Assembly (NCBI GenBank): GCA_038087015.1
Contig: JASBNA010000016.1
Span: 682,001-746,000 of the forward strand
Direction of reading: 5' to 3'
DNA: 64,000 nt
From: Cerrena zonata
Lineage: Eukaryota > Basidiomycota > Agaricomycetes > Polyporales > Cerrenaceae
Position 1 is the first letter of the stretch, and every line of letters starts with the position of its first letter. Shown here piece after piece: positions 47,501-60,253 of the stretch. The notes beneath the pieces are model-generated. The model saw only the letters and a program-made list of their open reading frames with translations, ran no database searches and had not been told where the DNA came from. The position numbers and the translations under genes are program-made.

Positions 47501-48979
47501 TTACCGTGTTGCCAAGAGCATCCGTCACGCTCTCTAGTACATATGAGTGTGTTCCTAACGCGTCTAGAGTCATGGTCAATGGGATAGAGAGCTGTTCTGG
47601 AGCCCGAAGTCCTGCATTGGCCACACGCCTACCCTCATCATGAGAGTGCGAATAGATGTGAGTGTCGCCCTCGATACCTTCGACCATGAATGGCTCTGGC
47701 TTGCTATTGACTTCCTTCCGCCATCGTAAGCTGAGAGGGGGGACACCGAAAATACTGATTTTGAGAGGAATTTCTTCGCCTCCTCCAGCGCCAAGAGTTG
47801 GCGAGGCGCATCGGAGGTCAGATTCAGAAATAGAGGTTTCGGCAGCGAATTCTGCTCGAGGGCAAGGAGCAATGGTGACATCTGTAAAGGAAACGAGGCG
47901 GGACTCGATATTAGAGCTGTCCATAACTCGTTCCAGGCGAAGTACACCAGGTTTGTTGAGTCGGATATGGGCCATAGACTGCGTCTTCTGAGAGCTGGTC
48001 CGGATCCGTGCAAGGGAGCAGTTTCTTCCTCTTCATCATCATCGTACTCGTCGAATTCATCTATATTCCGTTTAACAGTGGACGCGACCTTGGTCACTTG
48101 CAGAGTCTCCAAGCGAGCCTGCTCGATAGCTTTCAAGTCCTTGCTACTCAACTCTACTCGCTCGATCTTGCCGACGCTTTTGGATTTCTCTGAAGACTCA
48201 GCTCCATAACCTAGAGGGGTGAGCGTATACCTCAGACTGATAGGGTTGGTGTTGTTTAAGAGGACAGGAATAAGGATATTCTGGCCGGGGTTGGCAATAC
48301 AGAATGTTTGGAAATGAGGATTGAGTTGAGCGGTACTGATCGGTGACATGCGAACAGTATGTTGGCCAAGAAGATGAGAGTCTTTTCCGCCGGAAGTGAT
48401 AAGCCCACCGAGCAGAAAAGCTGGTACAAGGTCCGCAATTTGGAACGCTTGACCAGTAGAAGGGAGTGCATTGCGTCCTTTCAACAGATACAGATGATGA
48501 GTAGTTCAAGGAACTCTAAATACGGCGAACGTACCTGGAAGACCTGACCCTGGTGATACTTTCCAACTTCCCCCAATACCCAAATTAATCGTCAAGCTTC
48601 CGAAGAGGAACGCGTCCACCAAGCATAGCGAAACAATTTGTAGGACAACAACAGATTTCGTGTACCGAAGCCTTGGTATCCGAAGACCAGCAAGCACAGA
48701 GCAGTAGAGTGAGTCGACTAGTATCCACTTTCGCGTGTATGAGGTACTACTGGAAGCTTCTCCCAGAAATAGATATTGAAAGAAGTCGAACACTTTGATC
48801 GCCTGCAGGCATGATTAGTATGAATAACAACTTAGCAAAGTATTATGAGTATCTTAGCATACCTGGCATAGCAGTCCAAGACTGAGATAATACAGTCGTT
48901 GTGATGGAACTTCTAACACATTCTCAGGAATCACTGGTCCCGGATCGCCTGGTGGTTTTGTTTCAGTGTTCTTCGACAT
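44551..48979 (-). CDS. POM152: Nucleoporin POM152, membrane ring of the nuclear pore
   Basis: Integral membrane nucleoporin whose lumenal Ig-like repeats help form the membrane ring of the pore. Starts at ATG 48979. The N-terminal part faces the pore and carries a short set of hydrophobic helices (around SVVVLQIVSLCLVDAFLFGS and FQIADLVPAFLLGGLI). A long lumenal region follows, with repeated Ig-fold motifs of the form G-T/E-P-P-F/W: GTPPWNVGYRI, GTPPFKLELSIWN, GEPPFTFTYQR, GTGPWNLDVQV, FGVPPLSLRWRK. The last exon (ending at 44551) gives the typical TWTVTFISDRYCRYPP end. About ten short introns were inferred, with internal boundaries approximate. The gene converges on the pyrophosphatase gene. 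Confidence 0.93.
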
Positions 48980-49666
48980 GTTGGGATGCAAAATCTTGCA
49001 AGATAACCACAAGCAATCAGCAGTTTAGCTCGATTAATCCGTTATACAGTCAGATAGGTCATGAAAAGAACATCAAAGGTAGGGGTCGTGTATAAGAGTT
49101 AAGTTAGCCAGAGGACTTCGCCACACCAGCAACAATGCCTAGACGTGAATGCCACGTGATCTGCCTGAAAGAGGCGACGCGCTCCGACGCGTCTTGAAGC
49201 TACCGCGTTCAAGTTCCATCTACAACTGCGACATTATCCACTTCTATATCCTTAGCTACACTAGCGTTTTCAAGAAGCAAGGCCAGCTATATCTCAGAAC
49301 TTAAGTATATGCCACTGATGTACTGAGCGCCCTTATCTAATCTCCACCAATCACGATGACAGAGTGATACACACCCGAAACGTGGTCCTGGTCACTTCAC
49401 GATCATAGTTCTCAGTCCTACAACTTGGAATGCGGGAAGTTCAATGGAAGTTCAATTTAACTAACTCCATGTAGTCTTGATGTAGTCTATGGAACTACGC
49501 TTTGCTGTCGTCGCAATTTCAGAACCACATTATACCGGTACACGCATATGAATCCACGGCTTTCAACGGGTGTCATAGTTGATTAAGGTTGATTTCCCTT
49601 TTTCTTGGCTTCAAATTTAAGCAGATACCGCCGGCCAACACAATCCCCTCACTCCCTGTCTTCTCG
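48980..49666. other. Intergenic
   Basis: Divergent upstream region of POM152 (minus) and the F-box gene (plus). No gene recognised. Confidence 0.45.
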
Positions 49667-51024
49667 ATGTTACCCGCCCTTTCCCGTGTCTTTCACAGGG
49701 TGGACGTACCTTCTCTGCCTATCGAACTCGTTATTCGCATAATCGACCACGTTCACCATGACAAGAATACAGTCAAGGCTTGTTCCTTGGTCTGCAAAGC
49801 TTGGCTCCCTGTAGCTCATGATGTTATTTTCAACCACATGAGCATCGCGCTCTCTTCCAAACCCGAAGAATCCATCAATAATAAACTGGCCCATATGATC
49901 AACCAACTCGCCTGCGTGAGAGTGTTGACCTTGTCGGGCCTTACGATGTGCGAGCTGAAGCTCAGTACCGTAATGGATATGGCTAGCTGGCTACCAAACC
50001 TCAGGGAGTTGGAATTATCCCACCTATGGTTACAAGATTCCACGCCTCCTATCAGCAATTTGTCTCTGCAACTGTGGAATTCGGTGAAGAGTATCAAGCT
50101 GGATTATGTCTACTTCGGCCAATCAAAGCTCTACCAAGATCCTGTACCCAACATCTTCGATCCTATTCTCGCTTTATTTCCCGCGGCTGAACACCTCATC
50201 CTCCGCTCAATTATGGGACGCAAGTTGATTAAGACTCCGATCCCACGAATATCTATGCAGTCACGTACGCTTTCGTGTTATCGTATGGATAATCTCAAAG
50301 AGGTCGTAGAAGCACTGCAACCCTGCGTTGCTGGCTCGCTAAGAATGATCGACTACACTGGCCTTCCCACTCCCTTCGAAGATTTGCTTCTGCTCTGCAA
50401 GATGGAAGGGAACAAGGATTCCTTGAAGTCTTTACGATTCTGTGCGGATTCTAAGGAACTTCGAGATTTGTCCGGTCTCGTCTACCGACGAGGGGCAGTT
50501 GTTATGGATCGTGCTACTGATAAAGGTCGGTTGTTACATCATATCCATTCTAAGACGATATTCACTCAACATCATATTTCGTAGATGGTCTAATCCAGTA
50601 TTGGGATAAACTGGAATTACGGAAGTGCACTGTATTCCAGTCCATCAGCATCGTCATCAGGAAGTTTCAGTTCTTTACTCACACATATATCCTCCAAACG
50701 CTCCCTGAATCGACTCGCATCGTTACATTCGAGCTATGTTGGGGAAACATAGAAGATCCTCGCGAGTGTCTCAATGGCTTGGACGCAGCCTATATCGAAC
50801 AATGCATCGAAAATCTCCCGTGTCTGCAGGAGATTAGGTTCGTGCCGTACTATCTCGGTTTAGAGCTAGAAGAGGATGTGCAGAGCCTTATTCGTTCATG
50901 GATGTCTAGTCTTGACGCACGGGGCTTATTGCGCATTTCGAGCTTCTGCACAAAGGTTGAAGGATGCCAATACGAGAAGCCTAGCAAGCCTTCCATGATC
51001 TCGCTGGCTAGCGCATGTCGTTAA
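49667..51024 (+). CDS. F-box protein
   Basis: Exons 49667..50525 and 50585..51024, joined in frame across a 59-nt intron; 432 aa. A clear F-box follows the start: LPIELVIRIIDHVHHDKNTVKACSLVCKAWLPVAHDVIF. The rest is LRR-like, with ACVRVLTLSGLTM, WLPNLRELELSHLWL and SLKSLRFCADSKELRDL. A late block (LPESTRIVTFELCWGNIEDP) ends near the stop. It probably acts as a substrate adaptor in an SCF ubiquitin ligase. ATG 49667 is preferred because the upstream open frame has no ATG. It is not closely related to the families at 32-35 kb or 51-55 kb. Confidence 0.85.
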
Positions 51025-51431
51025 TATAACAATGTAAGCGAACAGTGTCATACATGGGCATTTTCCCTTCGACTAACCCCAAAGTCTCCAGAATAGTCAT
51101 GCGATTTAGAACGCACATTCAACGCATTATTTATAGATGCTTCGTGTTATAGTTACGCATGTACCCAATGCCAGCATGGGATAGGTCGAAAGGCTCGCAC
51201 CCATACAACTCACATTTGTTTATTTTCATTGAAACTCTCATTTGGTGTTGAGGTCGGGCCTTCGGCGACAGAATAGACACTGAGGATACTTAATCAGATC
51301 GATTCTACACTCGAAACTTATTGGGACTAGTGTGGTAGTTCGAATATTGGGAGACCTTGTTTCTTCGTTGGGGTCTGCATACGTAGTCAACCGTGTTTTC
51401 ATTCCATTGATATAGCACAAAGGTCCTACGA
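51025..51431. other. Intergenic
   Basis: 3' flanks of two convergent genes. No gene recognised. Confidence 0.45.
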
Positions 51432-52860
51432 TTACAAGTCTTCTTTTGGCCACAACCACCACCATCCGCCGTGTGTCCCTCTCCTACCCCAAACGCCTAC
51501 CAAACCCCAGGGCAAGACCAAGCCATTGTATTCCCAGTCATGTGCATGATTGTATGATTTAATAGCTGTAACAGTTCCTGTTTCGCGTACAATAGAGCCG
51601 GTCATCGTGAATGATCCAACTTGATCATTTCCAGACGCAGAGAACAAAATATCGTCCTCATCAGTCTTTTCTTCTGCAGCAGTTCGGGACAATGTGATAT
51701 GCATCGGCGCTCGAATACTGAAGCGTAAGTATCCACCGCCGGCCTCAGTGTAGTAGCCAGCCCATTGTCTTCCAGCTTCTTCGATAGCTGAAAGTGGGAA
51801 GGTAGATGGAAATAGCCAGTTTCTTTGGAAAGCTGAATTGGCGGGGGACATTTTCGGCACTCGGATTGTGTACAGTGACCTCGCAGAATAGTTTGGGTCA
51901 AACAATAATGTTGACCAGAGCATGAAAAGTGACAGGGCGCAATTGGCAAAGCGCTGGGTCAAAGTCCTTCCGTTCCACGCTGTATTGGGCATTAGAATGG
52001 TCCGCAATGGGCGGGGATGAGCCAGTGATCCTCCACATATGACCTTCGCAAATAGAGGATGATCGGCAAAGTCTTTTCAATACGCATAACAAGTTAGCGA
52101 GTAAAGAAACCTTTGAAGTCTAATCATTCACCTGAACAGAGCAGGGATACAAGATTGAATGATGTGCGTTGTACAGGGTCGGACATTGACCACATATAAC
52201 GTTCCATTCCGCCCAACAAGTCAATTTCTGAGACCGTCGTAAGGGTCTTAGGAATAAAGGTATGATTGCAACATACTTCGTCCATGTGAAGCATGACCAT
52301 CGACAAGAGCTCTCTGTAGGAAGAATGATACAGATTGTCAAGATTCTTTGAGCCTATTTTCAGGATCGCAGTTAATCAGCGCGGCTTGAAATAGATGGCA
52401 ATGTATACGTACGGTTTTGTTTGAGAATAGGAATGAGAACATCCATCAGCTCCATGTATAAGCTGATATGCAATTTGCTTGCTGGGACGAGATGGATCTG
52501 ATGTCCTAGGTTGACGGTAGGGGACGTAAGTTGAAACGCAGCGGTGACATCTTGGCGGAGCAGCTCCTCGAGCTTCTCGTGTATAAAATCGATCTTCTTC
52601 CACGTCGATATCAATTCGGCCCCACCGTCTACCATTGGATACTGCTCAACCCATGGCTCCACATCCCAGCCACGAGAGGCAACACGACGAGCGTATATAG
52701 CCGGTGTAGCGAGAGCAGAGTCGACATGATGGTCTACAAGTGAAAAAGAGGTAATGCCGATAATATCAGGTATATGGAGTGCAATTTCCTGTATAATCTC
52801 TGTAGGTAATGTATCAGTTCCGCTTGTTCCTTCCATGTCGCTGATGGTCGTCGTGTTCAA
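51432..52860 (-). CDS. F-box-like protein with Trp-rich C-terminus, copy 1
   Basis: Multi-exon minus-strand gene starting at 52860 (or an in-frame ATG 24 bases downstream). An F-box-like N-terminus (TLPTEIIQEIALHIPD, then FSLVDHHVDSALATP) is followed by helical segments (KKIDFIHEKLEELLRQ, HISLYMELMDVLIPILKQ). The C-terminal ~180 residues look like a beta-rich domain: WAGYYTEAGGGYLRFSIRAP, MHITLSRTA, GSFTMTGSIVRETG, and finally YNGLVLPWGLVGVWG and GGWWWLWPKEDL. The same C-terminus occurs in copy 2 (53862-55309) and in a relic between them. Internal boundaries are near 52400, 52340-52120 and 52090. I recognise the family only as a common basidiomycete F-box-associated type. Confidence 0.75.
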
Positions 52861-53389
52861 GTCAATATGCCTCCAGCGTAGCTTGGAGAGATCCTGTCAT
52901 ACGTCTGGGTCAGTGTTATAGGGCACTTTCGTGAAACATACCAACTGAACGCATCTACTAAAACACTAGGGAAGAGAAACATCATATATAGTGACACATG
53001 CTTGATTAGTATTATCTAACACTCCGCGAGGGTCGCAAATCATGATGATGCCTTCGACTTATGGTAAAGCCAGATTGCACGTCATAATAGTAAAGATGTT
53101 TTTCCAATGTTATTGCAACAGGAGGTTGGAAATAACTTCATTGAGAGGCTAGTAATGAAAGTAAATGGATGGCACTCTTTAAATGATCTCAGGCTCGGAA
53201 TAAAAGTAGTATCTTCTCAGATCGAATTTGTCGATCACTCCGATCCCGCACTGGAAGCTAGTTAAGGAAACTACTGTGGTTCGAGGATTGACCCCAACTT
53301 GCGCAATACCAGACCGTCATTAGAAATGTAATAGTCTGGATCATATTTCAAATCAGGGACTGACACCAGGAGGGATGTTACAAACTATC
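52861..53389. other. Intergenic
   Basis: No gene seen between copy 1 and the relic. Confidence 0.45.
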
Positions 53390-53740
53390 AAATTCATCTT
53401 TGGGCCACAACCACCACCAGTCACTGGCATCCCCAATATTTCAGTGCCCTAAACACCGACCAAGCCCCGAGGCAAAACCAACCCGTTGTACACCCAGCTA
53501 GTAGAATATCCCTGGCTGTATTCTTTGACAGCTAAAATTTCACCTGTTGCGCGATAGATCCGGACAGCATGAATGAGCCAACACCATCACTCCCTAATCC
53601 TTAGAACAATATCCTATCTTGAAAGTTTTCCTCCGGATTCGCAGCGGTTCGGCATGGTGTAATGTGCATTGGTGCCTGGATGCTTGTACCATCAGCCAAG
53701 GGTTGCTGGAAGTGCTGGGGCACGGGTTGTAATATAGTTG
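53390..53740 (-). pseudogene. Relic of the Trp-rich F-box family
   Basis: On the minus strand the translated pieces match the C-terminal domain of the neighbours: APMHITPCRTAA, GSDGVGSFMLSGSIA, YNGLVLPRGLVGV and a TGGGCGPK segment where GGWWWLWPK is expected in another frame. The pieces lie in several frames and are separated by stops. The N-terminal half is missing. Confidence 0.75.
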
Positions 53741-53861
53741 AGAATAAATATTAAATGATGAATATTCACACAAGCAGTATAAACCAGATCGTCAGAGGAA
53801 GTCCATACAGCATTGATATTCCCGTAACCATGAAATAACGAAGTCTGAGAGAACAATATCA

Positions 53862-55309
53862 CTAAACTTTATCATGTACCGGCCATATCCACCACCATCC
53901 ACCCCAACTATTCTTATTTCCCCATATTCCCACTAAAGCCCACGGTAACACCATCCCATTCCAATTCCACCTTGGACCATGATCGTATTTCTTAGTAGCA
54001 AGCACTATCCCGTCTTTTGAGATGGTCCCCGTGAGCCGGAATGATCTGATCGCATCAAGGCCAGTACCTTCAAAGGTAATCACATTGTCCGATGTCTTTG
54101 TGTTTAAGACCGGCTTTTTGGTCAAGGTGATCCTCATGGGGGTAGTGATACGTAGTTTACTACCCATGGGAGTAGAATAATACCCAACCCAAGACGTCTC
54201 AGAAGTTTGTAAGGCGGAGAGGGGGAACGATGATGGACTCAGCCATTCCCTATGTGTTCCTGCAATAGGAAGAGGTAGGGTAGGTGGGCGAACTGGGAAG
54301 GTGGACTTAGGGAATTCGGGGCTGTAGAGTAGATGACTCCATAGCAACACAAGTGCAGCTGCACAGATGCTTGACCGTTTGGCATGAATCGCCTGGTACT
54401 CGACCACGGTTAAATTCGGAACACCGATGTCTGGCAAGCTATTCAGTCCTTGAAACCATCTAGGAATAGTGCCCCACTGTTTGAACGTCTCTCTCAACAG
54501 GGATTTGATGGCAAATTCTTTCCTATCCGCTTCGAGGAATAGACCTTCAGCGAAGCTGTGCAACTTGAGACGTACCCCAAATATCCAAACCCCTCACCTG
54601 AGCATAGGAATGAAGCCGAATTGAATAGAGCGCGTTGCGACAGGTCTGGCACAAGCCACATGAACCGTCCCGCAAGATGCAAAGAGTCAACAACTGAGAT
54701 TGATGTTGACTGCGCAGAGGTCACGTCAGCAAGCGGACGGAACAAGCTCAAAAGTGCCGTGTTGGACTTGGCATGAATTAGACGGTTTAAATTGTATAGA
54801 CCTATTTGTAGAGAAGAGTTGATATCAATATAACGATAATAGAGTTGTGTCGAACGAAGCCGAATGCCGCAACACTAACGATTGTGCCTGAGGACTGCTA
54901 TGACTGAATTCACAAGCTTCAGGGTATTAGTTCGCATTCGTACATCTTCCGGAAGATGCTTCGGTGTCAGTTGACTCGAAGAAGGGCCTGGAGAAGGATA
55001 AGGAATGCTCGAGTGTTGATCAAGCAAACTCTCGAGCTCTTCGTGTAGGAAATCTATTTTTCGCCAGGTCAGTACGGATCCCGGGTGAGCATCTGTCATT
55101 GTATACTCTTCGATCCAAGTATCGACATCCCAGCCACGCGAGGAAACACGACCAGCGTGAATAACTGGCGTAGCTAGGGCGGACCAAATGTGACAGTCGA
55201 CTAGAGAAAAGGCAAGAACGTCACGTAGACTAGGTAATGTGATGGCTACCTCCTGGAGTATTTCCAGAGGAAGGGAGCCTATATTCAAATGTTGGTTTCT
55301 GCTCGTCAT
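53862..55309 (-). CDS. F-box-like protein with Trp-rich C-terminus, copy 2
   Basis: Tandem paralog of 51432-52860. The N-terminus has SLPLEILQEVAITLPSLRDV and FSLVDCHIWSALATP, then RVSSRGWDVDTWIEEY, matching copy 1 position by position. The middle exon carries the SLHLAGRFMWLVPDLSQRA block, which parallels ERYMWSMSDPVQRTSF in copy 1. The last exon (54563 to 53862) reads WVGYYSTPMGSKLRITTPMR, SFRLTGTISKDG, WNGMVLPWALVGIWG and GGWWWIWPVHDKV. Introns lie near 54880-54780 and 54600-54560. The first exon is open from 55309. Presumed SCF adaptor; substrate unknown. Confidence 0.73.
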
Positions 55310-57258
55310 GGACGAGTGGTAACCGGTAGGAAATATTGCTTGAAAGGATGTGGACGAACGTGCGACAGAAAAGAACGGGGGGTGCTGTTGAGCATCACGC
55401 CCCGCCAGACCCTAGATAAGACCGGGACAGTGGCGGTGTACGTAGTGCACCCACACCTACTCGTACGACTCCCGATGATAGATAGGACCATAACCGATCG
55501 CATTTAACTCGAATATGTCAAGTAAAGTTAGACTGGAGTGATTGACATGACATGCGCAAGTAGAGAGGTCGCCGTACCGAATTAGTGACACGAGGATTGT
55601 CGTAACCGTGGGCACTGAGAATTTCGAAGGTTCGATCAGGATCATCACTGTCAGGGATATACCGATTATTTGTATTCCATCCTCCGTCATATCACCATCC
55701 CTTGGCATACGTTATGAATTGAAATCGTTAGAGGATCATCCCTAGACTGGCCGAGCTCTGTTGATATTAACAAGTCGGCAATAGGTCGTTCACGGAGTGG
55801 TTAGGAAACGTTAACGCAACTCGACATCAAACTATACCATTAATGTAACCCTTGGCAAGATGATGGACGTCCATATGATTGTTCTGAGTCTATGAGCCTA
55901 GTATGACAGTGAACAGTTGATCAGACTAAGCAGGTCGTCCATATGCGCTGCCAGTGTGTGCGATGAAACTGGTCGAAATGAGTCAATGGGCTCGGAATAG
56001 GTTACAAGTGACACAGACCCAGTCCAGAGGAAAGCAGCTCGCAGTATAACAGGATCGCAGTACAGCCAACAAGATCGCAGTACAGCCAACAAGATCGCAA
56101 ACCAGCAGAACATCAAAGCCATTCCGAGTCACAAAAGGCGACATGTCCCGAGTCTGATCAACCACCTCGAAGAACGTGGCATTTATCGGGGCATGCAGGA
56201 GCGTGAGCGCGAGGACCTGAGGCCCAGAGGTTTGATCAAAATAAGCTTTACGTTGGCAGGCACCCGCCTCAGGCTTGGTACTACATGGTGGCAACATGAT
56301 GGATTTAGGTTCACTGTGTGGGTCGAGCTTGTGTCCAAGAGCATTGCCATATGTATAATGTATTCAGGTCTTGAGTCCGTCTGGATGATAACTAGACTCG
56401 AGGAGGAGGCGATGCTGGTGGCAAAAAAACGATGATGATCTAGATCAGGGTTCGGAGGTTTTAGCATACAAGTAAGAAGCTCAGCCAAGAATCGTGTAGA
56501 CGACAACATAATAGATGATTGCCGAGAAGTACAACGAACTTGGAAGTCGACACGCCACAAAGGTGGTGAAAGTAAGTAAGTAAGAAAGCTTCGCATTGTG
56601 GGCGCCCATGTAACGTTGTTCTCGATGACTGCTAAGACATTCAACAACGTCATCGTTGTCGGACATGACGAACTCATCATAATCATATCTATCTCGCTCA
56701 GACACTAAGATAGTCTCGATGTTTCTATTGACTCCGTAGCTTCCTGGAGAAAGGAAGATGGTCATTCCTTTCATTAATATCAAGTTGATTCCTCACGACT
56801 GTCTGTGCGATGCATACATAGGAATTGAATCATTTGAATTCTGAACCATGATATGCTCGCTCGAAAATCCCACAAGAATTGATTTGTTATGTCTCGTATT
56901 TATAGAAAGAAAAAGAGTACAACTATCATACACAGACCGATCCATTAGTTTGTTCACAGTATCATCTACACAACAGATAATGTAGAGAGAGAAGCATCGA
57001 TATTGAGAACGAAAAAAACAAATTGAAGAGAAGCAGAAAGAACTATCAAACATCGAGGCAAAATGTCGGCAGCACACGAAAGAGGCGAAGGAGAGTCGCA
57101 AGACAACAGCCGAGAAAGAAATCAAACAGCAACCATCTCAACATCCCTCTCCTTCTCCTCCCAACTCAAACTCGGATACAAACTCCCCGCGGGGGAAGCC
57201 ACATCCTTCCTCGAGCTCGTAGGCGTAGGCGTCAACGACCTCCTCTCACCCGCACCTC
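55310..57258. other. Long stretch without a confident gene
   Basis: Several open frames on both strands, none with recognisable domains. On the minus strand near 55585-55690 one frame reads RYIPDSDDPDRTFEILSAHG and then YDNPRV, which looks protein-like but has a stop just upstream; it may be a gene relic. A 20-nt tandem repeat lies at 56051-56100. The end (from about 57000) is AT-rich 3' flank of pacC. Confidence 0.4.
56051..56100. repeat. 20-nt tandem repeat, 2.5 copies
   Basis: The unit ARGATCGCAGTACAGCCAAC occurs twice, followed by half a unit (AAGATCGCAA). The copies are almost identical, so it is a recent slippage-type repeat. Confidence 0.8.
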
Positions 57259-60185
57259 TCACCTGCCCTGTGCTCCATACTTCTTCTTATAGTCCAAATT
57301 AATCTGCACCAACAAATCCCTAATAAACTTCGCATGCTCCAACCTCTGTACCTCCATCTCACTAACCACCTTCTTCGGTGCAACCTCCACCCTTGACCTC
57401 GACGACGATGAAGAGGAGGTGGGTGGTGTAGGAGTCGTCGAACTAGCTGACCTCGGTGAACTAGCCGTACTCGAAGGCGGCGAAGCAGACCCCTCAAGAG
57501 CGATCCTCGAAACTTCACTAGGTAAATCATGTGACAACTGATTCAAATCCGGATACCTCGAAGTCTTCGTACTCTCGCCTGTGAGAGCTTTGATTCCAGG
57601 TAAGATCGGTCTCCTAGGGTACGCTTCGGGTGTCACACTGCGACTCCTCGACTCCGACCGTGTACTACGCATCTCGTCGTCGGAATCAGCCTCTGTCTCA
57701 CTCTGCGAACGCATATGCAAGTCATCGTCCTCGTTGAATTGGTCGGACGGACTTCGAGCACGTGTGTATTGAGATTGAGTCTCGGGTTCGGGTGTCATCG
57801 AGTCTGGGGATGGACTCTTGAATAGATGAGGGTTCTTGAGAGGTGCAAGCGTATATTCATCGTCGCCCTTGAGAAGGTGGTTGTACAGTGATGAACCAGC
57901 GTGGGAACTCTCCTCAGACGAACTCGAAGCAGTCGTAGGCCTCGAAGGCGAGCTCGACCTGCCAGAAGATGATGACGACGAAGCAGCAGATAGAGAAGTA
58001 AGTTTTGCGGGAGGTCCCCTGTGTACCTTGCCACCAGATACATCCAACCTGGGCTCCACTGGCTCTGGTCGACGTCCAGACTCGGGGGCAGTCTTGAGAG
58101 GTACGACTGTACGCATTGTTCGACCACCCAGGTCGACTGGATTCAGCTGGATTGTCGGAGGGACGGTCCCATGGGGTCTGTGCCTTACATAGTTGAAATT
58201 CGAGAAGTTGAGCTGATCAGGCAAGACGGGTAAGGAGGGTATATGCGGGGGTGTAGCATTCGGAGGAGTGGAGAGTGATGAATGGGAAGAGAGCGGTGAC
58301 GAGGAAGTGAGGGAAATGGAAGGATCGGATAGGTTGATGGTAGGAGGGTGAGCGTTCGGTGAAGGATGCATAAGAGGAGGAGGGGAAAGATAACTCGCAG
58401 GTTGACCATACGAGCTCGAACTCGGCGGTGAGAGGGAAATCCTCCTCCCATGAGCGTGCGAAGCAAACTCGTAATCGTAATTATCACTAGGCATGGAAGT
58501 ATACATTCCATTGGCAGCATCAGCATACTGCACACTTGAGGCCGGTTGGACACTTTGATGGTTAGCTCGACTTGGGAAAGGATTCATCAGGTCAGCAGCA
58601 CTTGCGTACCCGGAAGGTAATCCGATTCCATCTCCGTGGTATCCTGCGCCCGATCCGGGGGCGTTCGGTTGATTGTGAGAGCCATTAGTAGGAACACCAG
58701 GCATGCCAGCCAATCCGAGTGACGTGAGATCAGCGGTATCAAAGTAAGAAGCCGCAGCACTGTAATCATTCTGCGCAGAGAGGCTAGAGGAGTGGGAGTG
58801 AGATACTGGATGAGATCCATGAGAGGGATGAGATGGTTGTGCGTGACGGCCAGGAGCCGGTGCATTGGAAACATCCCGACCAAGAGTAATGAGGAAATCA
58901 TTGACTGCAGCAAGTTCCTCCGGTGACCGGATATCAAACGAGATAGACCGAGGGTTGAAATTGTTGGGCGGACCAACAGTGACCCTTCGACCGGTGGCGT
59001 TGCTGAGAGATTGAGAATGGGCAAGGGAGTTTAGACGTTCGACCATATCTAGGACCTAAACGTCAGCATGATGCCAACAATAGAAAAGAAGACATAGTCA
59101 GTTAAACAATTACGCACGAGTATCGTAAGAGGGATTCACCCTCCGCTTCTTTACGTCTGTAAAGAAGTCGCCTACACCATAGGCATCATAACTTCTCTTC
59201 GCTCCTACACCAGCTGTTGTTGTGGCGGTCGTGCCATCTGGTCTAAGGACCTCCCATGAGGGTAGTTGGCTAGGAAGATTGTAGATGTCTGGGTGATGAG
59301 GTTCTGGAGCCGAATACCGAATGGGGGAATGGACGATGTCCGGTGAGGGTGTTGGAAGAAGACCGAGGTCTAGAGAAGAAAGACGCAAAATGAGCGAGGG
59401 AAGAGTCATTGTGGCGAAAGGTTACGTACCAGAAGAACCATCAGAGAGGGAGATGGAGCCAGACTTGGCTCTGGCTATCGGAACTTGTAGCTCGTCGGAG
59501 GATATGGAGGAGTGCTTGACTTTTGAAGAGATGCTGCCGGACCTGTGATCCCCTCTGACGCGAGAGGAGTAAGCAGGATCGACGACGGTGATGGCTTTGG
59601 AATGACGGTGCTGGGCATGGTGTTCTTCTGTGTGAATCTTTTCGTGTTTCTTGAGATCCTGGGGGCGCTTGAACGGTTTCTTGCATATCTCGCACACATG
59701 GGGCTTCAGCGGGGTATGTACTGGAAGTGAACGTGAGTGAGAAAAGAGAGTTCTGTCGATGAAGAAGCCGATAAGACGTACCTCTGAGATGCGAGGTGAT
59801 GTGATCGCGCTTAGCGCAGGAAGTACCACAGTCCTTCCATTTGCAGGTGAGGCACAGATTGCCGGTGCTCTTGCGGCCGATGTGATCATTGCACTAGATG
59901 GTTGTAGAGAGATTCGGGGTCGGGGAGGACCTTGTCGCAGTCGACCCACTGGCAGCCATGGCCGGGCGCAGAGTCTTGCTTGGATTGCTTGTCTGAGGAG
60001 TTGTCGGTGTTGGAGTCTGAGGGGTTTGGCGACGCGGGGGACTCGCCCTGCGTGGGGGAGTCCGGGAGAGGGAGGGACATGTGTGGGTTAAAGTCTGTAG
60101 TGCGGTAGAGAGAGTGCTCGAGGTGCTGGAGAGGGACGAGGGTACGGTGGTCAGAGAAGGGTGGACGAAAAGGCGGAAGGGCCAT
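57259..60185 (-). CDS. pacC: PacC/Rim101 pH-response zinc-finger transcription factor
   Basis: Master regulator of alkaline-pH gene expression, activated by ESCRT-linked proteolysis. Starts at ATG 60185. Three C2H2 fingers follow in the order specific to Pac[21 protein letters not shown], then [31 protein letters not shown] (joined across an intron to [20 protein letters not shown]) and [11 protein letters not shown] basic [20 protein letters not shown] segment (typical after the fingers) and the conserved [11 protein letters not shown] exon come next. The rest is a long Ser/Pro/His-rich region, ending with a conserved helix ([20 protein letters not shown]). A one-base frame break lies inside finger 1 at about 59894-59897. 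Introns: near 59785-59730, 59425-59370 and 59118-59055. Confidence 0.93.
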
Positions 60186-60253
60186 GATTGGCGGGTATTA
60201 TATTGCGGGCGAGTGACGAGGATCGGAGATGGGCTTTGGCTAGAGACTGTGAG

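Noticed and set aside
57023..58233. Several plus-strand open frames opposite the pacC coding region
   Set aside because: They are antisense shadows of the Ser/Pro-rich PacC C-terminal region, with no domain of their own.
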